Below, piece after piece: positions 1 to 8,837 of a stretch of 64,000 nucleotides of DNA. The notes under the pieces are model-generated. The model did not search any database. It was not told the DNA's origin and worked only from the letters and a program-made list of their open reading frames with translations. The translations under genes were made by a program, and so were the position numbers. Origin of the DNA: an uncultured Aquimarina sp. (GTDB taxonomy: Bacteria > Bacteroidota > Bacteroidia > Flavobacteriales > Flavobacteriaceae); the NCBI GenBank assembly GCA_947496555.1, contig CANMDH010000029.1, positions 1-64,000 of the forward strand, in the 5' to 3' direction. The stretch's first letter is position 1. Each line of letters starts with the position of its first letter.

Positions 1-36
1 CTGATGGTTGGTCTTCCAGACTTGTGTGCGTTTCAT
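1..36 (-). CDS. start of an unidentified gene, cut by the window edge
   Basis: An ATG on the minus strand opens a frame that stays open for 12 codons to the window edge (MKRTQVWKTNHQ). It lies just beyond the rho terminator, so it would be a separate transcription unit in the same direction as rho. Too little is visible to assign a family. The call rests only on an open frame and its position. Confidence 0.3.
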   Translation of the reverse strand, partial: MKRTQVWKTNHQ

Positions 37-67
37 ATCTAAAAATACAAACAACACAAATCGTATC

Positions 68-96
68 AAAAAAAAAAAGCTGCCTTTTTAGACAGC
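68..96 (-). terminator. rho-gene intrinsic terminator
   Basis: Read on the minus strand, GCTGTC, a six-base loop and GGCAGC form a stem with one U-G pair, followed by an unbroken run of T (plus-strand A run 68-78). It lies about 35 bases after the rho stop codon. Confidence 0.75.
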
Positions 97-129
97 CTCT
101 CTTAATGTAATATTATTTATATTCAATAC

Positions 130-1773
130 CTAACCGTTCATCGAGATCAGGAATTCATCATTATTACGTGTTTGTTTAAAACGTTCGTTAATAAACTCCA
201 TGGCTTCTACAGGATTCATATCGGCAAGATATTTACGCATCACCCACATTCTTTGAATTGTTGTTTCGTCAAGTAATAAGTCATCACGACGCGTGCTTGA
301 AGAAGTAAGATCGATAGCAGGAAAAATACGACGATTCGAGATTTTACGATCTAATTGCAATTCCATATTACCTGTTCCTTTAAATTCTTCAAAGATCACT
401 TCATCCATTTTAGATCCGGTTTCGGTTAACGCAGTTGCAATTATAGTAAGTGAACCTCCATTTTCGATATTACGAGCAGCTCCAAAGAAACGCTTTGGCT
501 TGTGTAATGCATTTGCATCAACACCACCACTTAATATTTTACCACTAGCAGGTTGAACTGTATTATATGCTCTGGCCAATCTGGTAATAGAATCAAGTAG
601 TATTACAACATCGTGGCCGCATTCTACAAGCCTTTTTGCTTTTTCTAATACAATGTTGGCAACTTTTACATGTTCATTTGCTTCTTTGTCAAAAGTAGAA
701 GCGACTACTTCTCCTTTTACATTGCGTTGCATGTCGGTAACTTCTTCAGGTCTTTCATCTATAAGAAGAATCATTTGATATACTTCTGGATGATTTGCAG
801 CAATTGCATTAGCAACGTCTTTAAGAAGCATAGTCTTACCAGTTTTTGGCTGTGATACTATCATACCACGTTGCCCTTTTCCTATAGGTGCAAACAAATC
901 CATAATTCTAGTAGAGATGGTACTTTGTCTTTCTGCTATATTAAATTTTTCTTGAGGGAATAGTGGGGTTAAGTGTTCGAAAGAAACTCTATCACGCACT
1001 ACCTGCGGATCAAGCCCATTGATTTTATTTACCTTTATGAGGGGGAAATATTTTTCTCCTTCTTTTGGAGGTCTAACTTGTCCTAATACAGTATCTCCGG
1101 TTTTTAATCCAAAAAGTCTTATTTGCGATTGAGATACATATATGTCATCTGGAGATGAAAGATAATTATAATCACTAGAGCGTAAGAAACCATAACCATC
1201 TTGCATAATATCAAGAACACCTTCACTTTCTATGATGGCGTCAAATTCAAAATCAGGTTCTTTGTAACGGTTTCGATTATCCCTGTTTCCGTTTTCCTTT
1301 TTATTGCCACGGTTCTTGTTTTGTTGTAACTTGTCATTCCCTCTGCTTCTATGATCTTTTTTATCATCCTTATTTTGGCGAGGTTTATCACTGTCTTTAT
1401 TTTCATCAGCTTTAGGCGTACTTACAGCACTAGAACTTGAAGTGGTTTCTTCTGCAGGAGTGAACAAAGTTGCTTCGTTAGTATTCTCTTTAGAAACATT
1501 CATCTCTTTCTTTACCGGGTTTTTAGCACCTTCAGTTTTTCTGGTACGAGGTCGTCTTTGACGAGGATTCGCGTTCTTTTTTTCAGGAACTACACTTGCA
1601 GAACTTTCTTTTGTAGCTTCTTTCAATTTATTGGGATTGGCTGCCTGGTAATCCAATATTTGATATACCAAGTCCAGCTTTTTAAGTGTACGGTACTTTG
1701 GTACGTTTAGGTTTTTGGCAATCTCCTGTAATTCAGGAAGCTTTTTCGCTTTTAATTCAGAAATATCTAACAT
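130..1773 (-). CDS. rho: transcription termination factor Rho
   Basis: Hexameric RNA-dependent ATPase that ends transcription. Residues 1-50 look like the SAP-type Rho N domain. Residues about 52-172 are a low-complexity, charged insert rich in Lys, Arg, Asn, Asp and Ser, typical of Bacteroidetes Rho and absent from E. coli Rho. An OB-fold RNA-binding domain follows (about 180-250, with the motif [13 protein letters not shown]). The ATPase core has the P-loop QPKTGKT at 308-314, [13 protein letters not shown] near 336-348 and a Walker B segment [16 protein letters not shown] near 390. At 547 residues it is longer than the roughly 420 of the E. coli protein because of the insert. It has its own terminator downstream. 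Confidence 0.97.
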   Translation of the reverse strand: MLDISELKAKKLPELQEIAKNLNVPKYRTLKKLDLVYQILDYQAANPNKLKEATKESSASVVPEKKNANPRQRRPRTRKTEGAKNPVKKEMNVSKENTNEATLFTPAEETTSSSSAVSTPKADENKDSDKPRQNKDDKKDHRSRGNDKLQQNKNRGNKKENGNRDNRNRYKEPDFEFDAIIESEGVLDIMQDGYGFLRSSDYNYLSSPDDIYVSQSQIRLFGLKTGDTVLGQVRPPKEGEKYFPLIKVNKINGLDPQVVRDRVSFEHLTPLFPQEKFNIAERQSTISTRIMDLFAPIGKGQRGMIVSQPKTGKTMLLKDVANAIAANHPEVYQMILLIDERPEEVTDMQRNVKGEVVASTFDKEANEHVKVANIVLEKAKRLVECGHDVVILLDSITRLARAYNTVQPASGKILSGGVDANALHKPKRFFGAARNIENGGSLTIIATALTETGSKMDEVIFEEFKGTGNMELQLDRKISNRRIFPAIDLTSSSTRRDDLLLDETTIQRMWVMRKYLADMNPVEAMEFINERFKQTRNNDEFLISMNG

Positions 1774-1941
1774 TTAAATTTGTTATATAATTTACGTTTT
1801 GGTATAAATTTTCTAAAGAAGAAATCTAGGAAAATTTTAATTCGAAGGTAAGTAACCTTAATTGAATAGGTTACAGATTTTGTGCTGCAAGTATACGACT
1901 TTATTTTTAATTTTTTACACATATTTATAAAAAGAAACTCT

Positions 1942-1949
1942 TATTTTTG
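1942..1949 (+). promoter_or_regulatory. candidate -7 promoter element
   Basis: TATTTTTG matches the Bacteroidetes -7 consensus TANNTTTG and lies 23 bases before the ATG of the DUF4293 gene. No clear -33 TTTG is seen at the usual distance, so this is tentative. Confidence 0.35.
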
Positions 1950-1972
1950 CTTTTCCGTAAGAAAAAGTTGTA

Positions 1973-2383
1973 ATGCTACAAAGAATTCAAACTATTTACC
2001 TTTTATTAGCCGCTGGAGTTTCAGCCGGGCTTTCTATGTTTTTACCTTATGGTATTAATGAAGATGGTATAGAATTGTATGCAAAAGAAGTTTTTTTTCT
2101 TCTAGGAATGTTTGTTGGATCAGCAGTATTGTCGCTGGTTGCAATTTTTTTGTTTAAAAATAGACAGCTTCAATTTGTGTTGGGGCGAATCAATATCTTA
2201 TTAAACTTTATTTTACTAGGAGTATTTGTTTATTGGTCTCTAACGGTATCTGGAGAAACCAGGGTTTCTGAGAAAGGTATTGGGATGATCATTCCTATTA
2301 TTTCTATCGTTTTATTAGTAATGGCCAATAAAGCCATTAAAAGGGATGAGAATCTTGTAAAATCTGTAGATCGATTACGATAA
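1973..2383 (+). CDS. DUF4293 family membrane protein
   Basis: 136-residue integral membrane protein with four hydrophobic segments (about 4-22, 43-61, 72-90 and 104-120) and a short charged tail ending in KSVDRLR. The opening MLQRIQTIYLLLA and the overall layout match the Bacteroidetes-specific DUF4293 family, often found beside rho as here (divergent). Function is unknown; it would sit in the inner membrane. It is monocistronic, with a strong terminator behind it. Confidence 0.85.
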   Translation: MLQRIQTIYLLLAAGVSAGLSMFLPYGINEDGIELYAKEVFFLLGMFVGSAVLSLVAIFLFKNRQLQFVLGRINILLNFILLGVFVYWSLTVSGETRVSEKGIGMIIPIISIVLLVMANKAIKRDENLVKSVDRLR

Positions 2384-2412
2384 ACCTAACATCTTAGTAG
2401 TATTAGTTCGTT

Positions 2413-2447
2413 AAAACCCGAAGTATGCCAACTTCGGGTTTTATTTT
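2413..2447 (+). terminator. intrinsic terminator after DUF4293 gene
   Basis: A 12-bp stem (AAAACCCGAAGT at 2413-2424 with ACTTCGGGTTTT at 2431-2442) has a 6-base loop and leads into TTATTTT. Confidence 0.85.
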
Positions 2448-2558
2448 AATGAAACTTAGATTTGAAAAAGTGCAACTGCATTGAAATTTGTTGGTTGAAT
2501 TAATCCCACCAAGTGAGATTTCTTCTGTTTTATCTCGATTAGATCAAAAAGACAATCT

Positions 2559-3053
2559 TTATTTCTTGCCTAGTTCGATAACTTCAAGATTCTCAATTTT
2601 ACCAGAATCCAATGTAAACCGAAGCATGGTTCTTACTTTGTGAAAACCATGTGTTCCTGCAGCACCCGGATTCATGTGCAGAAGTCCATTTTTGTTATCA
2701 GGAATAACCTTAAGGATATGTGAGTGCCCACAGATAAATAACTTAGGAGGGTTTGATCTAATTTCTTCTCTGGTAACACTGTTGTATTTTGGGGGATATC
2801 CACCAATATGAGTGATCCATACCGAGACACCTTCACAAGTAAACCTTTGGTTGAGTGGGAAGGTAGCTCTGGCTTTATCATCGTCAATATTTCCGTAGAC
2901 TGCTCTTAAAGGAGTGATTGCTTCAATCGCATCGGTTACTTTAAGATTTCCAATATCACCGGCATGCCAGACTTCGTCTGCTTCTTTTGCATAATGTAAA
3001 ATTCGATCATCAATATAACTGTGAGTATCGCTAAGTAGAAGAATTTTTTTCAA
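2559..3053 (-). CDS. YfcE/MJ0936-type metallophosphoesterase
   Basis: Predicted metal-dependent phosphodiesterase of about 164 residues, the normal family length. Metal-ligand motifs are present in order: SDTHS near the start, GDIGN (WHAGDIGN), GNIDD, then THIGGYPP, and GHSH near the C terminus (FICGHSHILK). The start is taken as a TTG codon giving (M)KKILLLSDTHS. The open frame runs 51 codons further upstream to an ATG, but that part lacks family similarity and overlaps the divergent truA start. Divergent from truA across about 113 bases. Cellular substrate unknown. Confidence 0.88.
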   Translation of the reverse strand: MKKILLLSDTHSYIDDRILHYAKEADEVWHAGDIGNLKVTDAIEAITPLRAVYGNIDDDKARATFPLNQRFTCEGVSVWITHIGGYPPKYNSVTREEIRSNPPKLFICGHSHILKVIPDNKNGLLHMNPGAAGTHGFHKVRTMLRFTLDSGKIENLEVIELGKK

Positions 3054-3131
3054 AGTAAAAGTATAAAGATCATTTATAGAATAATAAGAAAACAGATACA
3101 ATGTCGTTACATCTATCTGTATTATAAAAGG

Positions 3132-3139
3132 TATATTTG
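3132..3139 (+). promoter_or_regulatory. candidate truA -7 element
   Basis: TATATTTG is a perfect TANNTTTG match 27 bases before the TTG start of truA. On the opposite strand TATTTTTG (3152-3159) could serve the divergent phosphoesterase gene. Confidence 0.45.
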
Positions 3140-3166
3140 CCTTCGATTTTACAAAAATAGAATACT

Positions 3167-3910
3167 TTGAGATACTTTTTAGAACTTTCTTATGACGGAA
3201 CTCCATATCATGGTTGGCAAAGACAACCGAATGCTATTTCTGTTCAAGAAGTTTTAGAAGATTCCTTGTCTACAATATTGAGGATGAAAACTGAAATTGT
3301 AGGTGCAGGCAGAACAGATACAGGGGTTCATGCAAAGCAAATTATGGCACATTTTGATTGTGTGAACAAATTGGATACAGAAGATTTTACTTATAAACTT
3401 AATTCAATTTTACCAGCAGAAATCGCAATTCAATCTGTATACGAAGTAACAGAAGATGCGCATGCTCGTTTTGATGCTACAAGTAGGTCTTATGAGTATT
3501 GTATTAACTTTGTAAAAGATCCATTTGTTATTAATAAGTCCTATTATTTGAAAAAATCATTGGATTTGGATCTTATGAATAAAGCTGCTAAATTACTGTT
3601 AAACTATACCAATTTTAGATGTTTTAGTAAGTCCAAAACCGATGTAAAGACGTATAATTGTACAATTACGAAAGCAGTTTGGGAGAAGAGCGAAGACAAG
3701 ATTGTTTTTAAAATTTCGGCAAATCGCTTTTTAAGAAACATGGTGCGGGCGATTGTAGGAACATTGATTGAAATAGGACAATATAAGTTGGACCTTGAGG
3801 ATCTAATTGATATTATTAAAAGTGAAGATCGCAGTCGGTCGGGGTATTCAGTTCCGGCACATGGATTGTATTTAACTAAAGTAGAATATCCAGAAAAATT
3901 TACTAAATAA
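3167..3910 (+). CDS. truA: tRNA pseudouridine(38-40) synthase TruA
   Basis: Isomerises uridines 38-40 in the tRNA anticodon arm. The 247-residue protein has the N-terminal ELSYDGTPYHGWQRQP segment, the catalytic aspartate D51 in GRTDTGVHA, the NRFLRNMVR motif and a C-terminal AHGLYLTKVEYP. Start is TTG, giving (M)RYFLELSYDG; no ATG lies close enough upstream in frame. The stop codon directly abuts the ATG of the ABC exporter, so the two are co-transcribed. Confidence 0.95.
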   Translation: MRYFLELSYDGTPYHGWQRQPNAISVQEVLEDSLSTILRMKTEIVGAGRTDTGVHAKQIMAHFDCVNKLDTEDFTYKLNSILPAEIAIQSVYEVTEDAHARFDATSRSYEYCINFVKDPFVINKSYYLKKSLDLDLMNKAAKLLLNYTNFRCFSKSKTDVKTYNCTITKAVWEKSEDKIVFKISANRFLRNMVRAIVGTLIEIGQYKLDLEDLIDIIKSEDRSRSGYSVPAHGLYLTKVEYPEKFTK

Positions 3911-5674
3911 ATGTCAGAAAAGAGTGGTAAGGCTTTTGATTTTAAGTTGTTTAGGCGATTAATAACATATACTAATCCCTATCGGCTTACTTTTTATTCT
4001 GTGGCATTTTCTGCTATCCTTTTATCGGTATTCGCTGTTTTAAGACCTTATCTTTTACAGCAAATTATCGATAAAGCGATAATTCTCAAAAATAATGAAC
4101 TTTTAATAACTCTTATTGCCTTTATGTTGGGCGTATTGTTTCTAGAGGTTATTTCACAATTCCTGTTTATATATTTTGCCAATTGGCTAGGACAGGAAGT
4201 GATTCGAGATATTAGAGTGAAGTTATTCAAGCATATGCTTGGTTTTAAGAAGCAATATTATGATCAATCTGCAGTTGGTAGATTGGTTACCAGAGCTGTA
4301 AGTGATATAGAAACTATTGCAAGTATTTTTAGTCAGGGACTTTTTATGATTATTAGTGATCTTCTAAAAATGTTAGTGATCCTGGGGTATATGTTTTATC
4401 AAAGCTGGCAACTCAGTTTATTGGTACTTATGGTTTTACCGGTGATTGTATATGCAACCAGGGTTTTTCAGAAAAAAATGAAAGTAGCATTTGAAGAGGT
4501 TCGTACGCAGGTTTCAAACCTTAATTCTTTTGTCCAGGAGCGTATTACGGGAATGAAAATCGTTCAGTTGTTTACAAGAGAAGAAACGGAATATGCTAAT
4601 TTTAAGGAGATTAATGAAAAACATAAAAAAGGATGGATCAAAACAGTTTGGTATAATTCCATCTTCTTTCCAATTGCCGAAATGTCAAGTTCAATTACTA
4701 TTGGATTAATTGTTTGGTTTGGTGGTTTAAAGGCGGCTCAAGGTGATGTGATCACATTAGGAGTTGTTATTGCTTTTATTGAGTTATCTCAAATGCTGTT
4801 TCGACCTTTACGTCAAATAGCAGATAAGTTTAATAGTTTGCAGATGGGAATGGTGGCAGCCAATAGGGTGTTTGCTGTTTTAGATAAAGATTCCAAAATC
4901 GAAGACAACGGAGAAATAAACCTTAAAAATGTAAATGGTAAGATTTCCTTTAAAGATGTTCGATTTAGTTATATCGAAGGCGAAGAGGTTTTAAAAGGGC
5001 TTTCTCTTACAGTCGATGAAGGTAAAACCATTGCGATAGTCGGAGCAACGGGAGCAGGAAAATCCACGATTATTAATTTACTTAGTAGGTTTTACGAAAT
5101 AGATAGTGGCGTTATTTCAATTGATGATATCGATATAAAAACGGTCGATTTAAAGTCTTTGCGAAGTCATATTGCTGTAGTGCTTCAGGATGTGTTTTTA
5201 TTTGCTGATACGATATTGAATAATATTACCCTTAATAATCCTGAAATTTCGGAAGAAGAAGTGCATCGGGCAGCCAAAGAAATAGGAATTCATGATTTTA
5301 TAATGAGTTTGCCAAAGGGATATCATTATAATGTAAAAGAAAGAGGCGCCATGTTATCTTCTGGACAACGACAGTTGATCTCCTTCTTGAGGGCCTATGT
5401 TACCAATCCTGAAATTTTGGTGCTCGATGAAGCCACGTCTTCTATAGATTCGCATAGCGAACAATTAATTCAGGATGCTACTAATAAAATTACAAAAGGA
5501 AGAACCTCTATTGTAATTGCCCATAGGTTAGCAACCATCAAAAATGCAGATAAGATCATTGTGATGGATCAGGGTGAAATTGTAGAACAAGGAAATCATA
5601 ACGAACTTCTTGAAATCGAAGATGGATATTATAGAAATCTATATGAAGTTCAGTTTGCTACTACGGTAGAATAG
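3911..5674 (+). CDS. MsbA-like ABC exporter (fused membrane and ATPase domains)
   Basis: Half-size ABC exporter of 587 residues that would act as a homodimer in the inner membrane. Six membrane helices fill about residues 25-310. The nucleotide-binding domain has an intact Walker A (GATGAGKST, 378-386), signature LSSGQRQ, Walker B ILVLDEATSS and H-loop IVIAHRLATI, so it should hydrolyse ATP. The substrate is not evident; lipid/lipid A flippases and multidrug exporters share this architecture. It starts at the base after the truA stop, a conserved-looking pair in Flavobacteriia. All motifs here are normal, unlike the ABC protein at 16357. Confidence 0.9.
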   Translation: MSEKSGKAFDFKLFRRLITYTNPYRLTFYSVAFSAILLSVFAVLRPYLLQQIIDKAIILKNNELLITLIAFMLGVLFLEVISQFLFIYFANWLGQEVIRDIRVKLFKHMLGFKKQYYDQSAVGRLVTRAVSDIETIASIFSQGLFMIISDLLKMLVILGYMFYQSWQLSLLVLMVLPVIVYATRVFQKKMKVAFEEVRTQVSNLNSFVQERITGMKIVQLFTREETEYANFKEINEKHKKGWIKTVWYNSIFFPIAEMSSSITIGLIVWFGGLKAAQGDVITLGVVIAFIELSQMLFRPLRQIADKFNSLQMGMVAANRVFAVLDKDSKIEDNGEINLKNVNGKISFKDVRFSYIEGEEVLKGLSLTVDEGKTIAIVGATGAGKSTIINLLSRFYEIDSGVISIDDIDIKTVDLKSLRSHIAVVLQDVFLFADTILNNITLNNPEISEEEVHRAAKEIGIHDFIMSLPKGYHYNVKERGAMLSSGQRQLISFLRAYVTNPEILVLDEATSSIDSHSEQLIQDATNKITKGRTSIVIAHRLATIKNADKIIVMDQGEIVEQGNHNELLEIEDGYYRNLYEVQFATTVE

Positions 5675-5678
5675 TATT

Positions 5679-6476
5679 TTATTTTACAGGGACTTTTAGA
5701 GACTCGGGTAATCCAAACAGTAGAGATATCACAATTACCATAAAGATTAATCCAATATAAAATGCACCTCCAATCATAAAAAACAACAAGGTTTTAATAA
5801 GAATTTTCTTAACACTAATTGCATATAATCTCTTTAAAACATAGGCTATATAGGTTGTGTATAATACAAATGGAGCAAATGCGACAATAAAATAATTGTC
5901 AATCAAAAAAATGATTGGTATTGAAATTAAAGCAGTGATTCCGACTATATGAGAATATGAATAAAGGTAAATTACAAAATGTTCTGTCAGGTTGTATTTC
6001 TTATAATTCAAAAACACCAGCCTTGAAATGATAGCCAATATTGGAATTAACAAGAAACTTAATAAAGATTGATGCTGAAATGTTTTTTCTATTCCTATCA
6101 TTTGAGCTTCCAATTGTTCTTTTGGCATAAAGTTTATACTATTGGCAATTATCTCTAATAGTCGATTTTTTACCACAAAACCATAAAATCCTGTTACAGT
6201 AACAGAAATTGCAAAATAGCCAAAAGCGTTAATGTATCGTTTTCTTAAACCATAAATATATCCATCAATAACAGCTTCAGGTTTTGTGAATAAGTGTAAA
6301 AAAGTTCTAAAGAAAGAATTGTCAAGGTTAAGGAAGCGATCTGCAAAATCTTGAACCAAGTTTTTAAAAGTAATTCGCTTGGTAATTTTTTTTGCTCCAC
6401 AATCCGGACAAAAATTATAAGCTTCTATTTGCTGTCCACAGTTTTTACAATTTGCAATAACGATTAAATCACTCAT
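5679..6476 (-). CDS. DUF3667 family membrane protein with zinc ribbon
   Basis: 265 residues. The N terminus has a four-cysteine ribbon (CKNCGQ at about 10-15 and CPDCGAKK at about 23-30), then the family motif LNLDNSFFRTFLHLFTKPEAVIDGYIYG with the usual YINAFGYF entry into the membrane, then about five hydrophobic segments. This matches DUF3667, function unknown. Its ATG shares one base with the cdaA stop, so it is translationally coupled to cdaA and may relate to c-di-AMP or envelope physiology (inference from position only). Confidence 0.82.
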   Translation of the reverse strand: MSDLIVIANCKNCGQQIEAYNFCPDCGAKKITKRITFKNLVQDFADRFLNLDNSFFRTFLHLFTKPEAVIDGYIYGLRKRYINAFGYFAISVTVTGFYGFVVKNRLLEIIANSINFMPKEQLEAQMIGIEKTFQHQSLLSFLLIPILAIISRLVFLNYKKYNLTEHFVIYLYSYSHIVGITALISIPIIFLIDNYFIVAFAPFVLYTTYIAYVLKRLYAISVKKILIKTLLFFMIGGAFYIGLIFMVIVISLLFGLPESLKVPVK

Positions 6477-7252
6477 TAAACTAAATCCCTTTTTATTTTT
6501 TCTTCTAACTCTTCTTGTGTTTTAAATATAACAAACTCCCCATTTTTAACATACGAAAGCTTGCCTGTTTCTTCACTAACCACCAATGCCAGGGCATCAG
6601 TCTTTTCGGTAATCCCAACTGCCGCTCTATGGCGTAATCCAAAACGCAAAGGCATATTGTTATCGTTAGTTACAGGTAATATTACCCGAGTGGCTACTAT
6701 ATGATTATCTTCTATGATCATAGCTCCGTCATGTAGCGGACTGTTTTTATAAAATATACTTTCTAGAATAGGAGTATTTAGTATAATATCCATAGAGTCG
6801 CCAGAAGTCTTAACAAAGTCCAACGAGGTATTCCGTTTAATAACAATAAGAGCTCCCGTATTTGTTTTACCCATATTTTTACAGGCATCTATAATGGCTT
6901 TTACATTAGTTACGCTATCTTCAGGAGTGTCTCTGATAAATTTTAACTGCCTAAGAAATTTTCGTCTTCTTCCAAAATTAGTAGAACCGATCATCAATAA
7001 GAATTTCCGTATTTCCTGTTGAAAAACTACGATAAGAGCAAACATCCCAACGCCAATAAATTCGCCAAGCACGCTACTCAACATTTCCATAGCCAGAAAT
7101 TGAGTAAGTTTCCAAACAAGGTAAATAATAACGATACCAATAAAAATATTGATAGCTGCAGTTCCCTTAACCAACTTATAGATATAGTAAAGTAAGAGGG
7201 CTACCAAAACGATATCCAGTACATCAAGTATTCTAAGGTTAATTAAATCCAA
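6476..7252 (-). CDS. cdaA: diadenylate cyclase CdaA (c-di-AMP synthase)
   Basis: Condenses two ATP into the second messenger c-di-AMP. Three N-terminal membrane helices (about residues 12-28, 33-50 and 62-78) are followed by the DAC domain with both active-site motifs: DGA at 175-177 (SPLHDGAMII) and RHR at 207-209 (GLRHRAAVG). At 258 residues it has normal length. It sits between folP (55-base gap) and the DUF3667 gene (one-base overlap), all on the minus strand, a likely operon. No YbbR-like regulator gene or c-di-AMP phosphodiesterase is seen in the window. Confidence 0.93.
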   Translation of the reverse strand: MDLINLRILDVLDIVLVALLLYYIYKLVKGTAAINIFIGIVIIYLVWKLTQFLAMEMLSSVLGEFIGVGMFALIVVFQQEIRKFLLMIGSTNFGRRRKFLRQLKFIRDTPEDSVTNVKAIIDACKNMGKTNTGALIVIKRNTSLDFVKTSGDSMDIILNTPILESIFYKNSPLHDGAMIIEDNHIVATRVILPVTNDNNMPLRFGLRHRAAVGITEKTDALALVVSEETGKLSYVKNGEFVIFKTQEELEEKIKRDLV

Positions 7253-7307
7253 AGTGTCAGGAGTTTTTGTAAAAATAGAAAAATTAGTGAAACAGGATTG
7301 TATAAAG

Positions 7308-8135
7308 TTAACTTACTCGCATTTCATTTACCAAAGTAACACATTCTATCGCTTCTTTAACATCGTGTACTCTTAGGATAGATGCGCCGTTGATTAGTGC
7401 AACGGTATTTAGAGAAGTCGTTCCATTCAGCGCTTCAACTGCATCGATTTCCAAAGTTTTGTAGATCATGGATTTTCTGGACAACCCAATCAATAAGGGT
7501 AAATTATGTATTTGCAATAGGTTAAGGTTCTTTAAAAGCTCGAAATTTTGGGTTGTGTTTTTTGCAAACCCAAATCCGGGATCAATAATAATATCGTTGA
7601 TTCCTTTTTGTCTGGCATCTGCTATTTTTTCTGAAAAATATAGGTTTATTTCCTTTATGAGATCGTCGTAATGATCTTTGGATTTCATTGTCTGGGGGGT
7701 GCCCTTCATGTGCATCATTATGTAGGGGACTTTGAGTTTTCCAACAGTTAAGAGCATGTTTTTATCCAGATTTCCTGCAGAAATATCATTAATTAGTGCT
7801 GCTCCCATATCAATGCAAAATTTTGCAATCTCACTTCTAAAGGTGTCGATAGATAATAAAATTTCGGGAAACTTGCCCAGTAATATCTCTACAATAGGTA
7901 AAATCCTTTCCTTTTCTTCTTCTTCCGAAATATGATCTGCACCAGGTCTGGACGAATATGCTCCAACATCTATAAAAGTGGCACCTTCATTCAACATTTT
8001 TTCAGTCTGGATTAGAATTTGCTTTTCATTTTTATACTTCCCTCCATCATAAAACGAATCTGGAGTTATATTAAGAATCCCCATTACTTTTGGGGTCGAT
8101 AGATCTATTAGAGAACCTTTACAGTTGATTGTCAT
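7308..8135 (-). CDS. folP: dihydropteroate synthase
   Basis: Joins 6-hydroxymethyl-dihydropterin diphosphate with p-aminobenzoate in folate synthesis; target of sulfonamides. The 275-residue TIM barrel has both signature regions: MGILNITPDSFYDGG at about 18 and GAYSSRPGA at about 58. Also seen are SIDTFR, INDISAG, MHMKGTPQTM, DPGFGFAK, GLSRKSM and the C-terminal RVHDV. First gene of the folP-cdaA-DUF3667 run; divergent from DUF1599 across 70 bases. Confidence 0.95.
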   Translation of the reverse strand: MTINCKGSLIDLSTPKVMGILNITPDSFYDGGKYKNEKQILIQTEKMLNEGATFIDVGAYSSRPGADHISEEEEKERILPIVEILLGKFPEILLSIDTFRSEIAKFCIDMGAALINDISAGNLDKNMLLTVGKLKVPYIMMHMKGTPQTMKSKDHYDDLIKEINLYFSEKIADARQKGINDIIIDPGFGFAKNTTQNFELLKNLNLLQIHNLPLLIGLSRKSMIYKTLEIDAVEALNGTTSLNTVALINGASILRVHDVKEAIECVTLVNEMRVS

Positions 8136-8205
8136 TATTTATTTTTAGATTCAATTTTTTTAATTCCCATATTAAAGCGAAATTTACGCAAAATTCAACA
8201 GTTAT

Positions 8206-8754
8206 ATGCAAGATACGTCTGCACAATATGATGCGGTGATTAATACATGTCGCAACTTATTTATAAAAAAAATGAAAGACTACGGAAGCGCGTGGAGAAT
8301 ATTGAGACTTCCATCTTTGACCGATCAAATTTTCATTAAAGCACAACGAATACGAAGCCTTCAAGAAAAAGAAGTGCGCAAAATAGACGAAGGTGAAGCT
8401 TCAGAATTTATAGGCATTATCAATTACAGTATTATGGCGTTGATTCAATTAGAAAAAGGAGTTGTTGATCAACCAGATTTGCCTCCTAGTGAAGCTGAAG
8501 AATTGTATGATAAGCATGTAACTATTACCAAAGAATTAATGATGGATAAGAACCATGATTATGGTGAGGCTTGGCGGGATCTAAGGGTGAGCTCTCTTAC
8601 AGATCTGATTATTCAGAAAATACTTCGTGTTAAACAGATAGAAGATAACAAGGGAAAAACTTTGGTAAGTGAAGGAATCGATGCAAATTATCAGGATATG
8701 ATTAATTATGCAGTGTTTGCAATGATTCACCTTGGAGAAGCAAAAAATACATAG
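8206..8754 (+). CDS. DUF1599 protein with internal duplication
   Basis: 182 residues made of two related halves. The first (about 20-86) contains KMKDYGSAWRILRLPSLTD...QRIRSLQEKE...FIGIINYSIMALIQLE. The second (about 105-178) contains KNHDYGEAWRDLRVSSLTD...LRVKQIEDNK...YQDMINYAVFAMIHLGE. Pfam names this domain DUF1599, associated with nucleotide modification in some phage contexts; its function in Bacteroidetes is unknown. Cytosolic, all-helical by eye. Conserved DYG-AW and NY-A-I-L positions in both halves suggest a pseudo-dimer. Confidence 0.85.
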   Translation: MQDTSAQYDAVINTCRNLFIKKMKDYGSAWRILRLPSLTDQIFIKAQRIRSLQEKEVRKIDEGEASEFIGIINYSIMALIQLEKGVVDQPDLPPSEAEELYDKHVTITKELMMDKNHDYGEAWRDLRVSSLTDLIIQKILRVKQIEDNKGKTLVSEGIDANYQDMINYAVFAMIHLGEAKNT

Positions 8755-8837
8755 AGGTATAAAATACTGTTAAACTAGATAAGGTAAGATGTATAACTAA
8801 TTATATTGGTCAAATTATTCCAAAAACTTATTGATTT

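Noticed and set aside
3054-3206. N-terminal extension of the phosphoesterase from an upstream ATG
   Set aside because: It overlaps truA on the other strand, carries no family sequence, and the metallophosphoesterase begins exactly at the TTG-encoded KKILLLSDTH.
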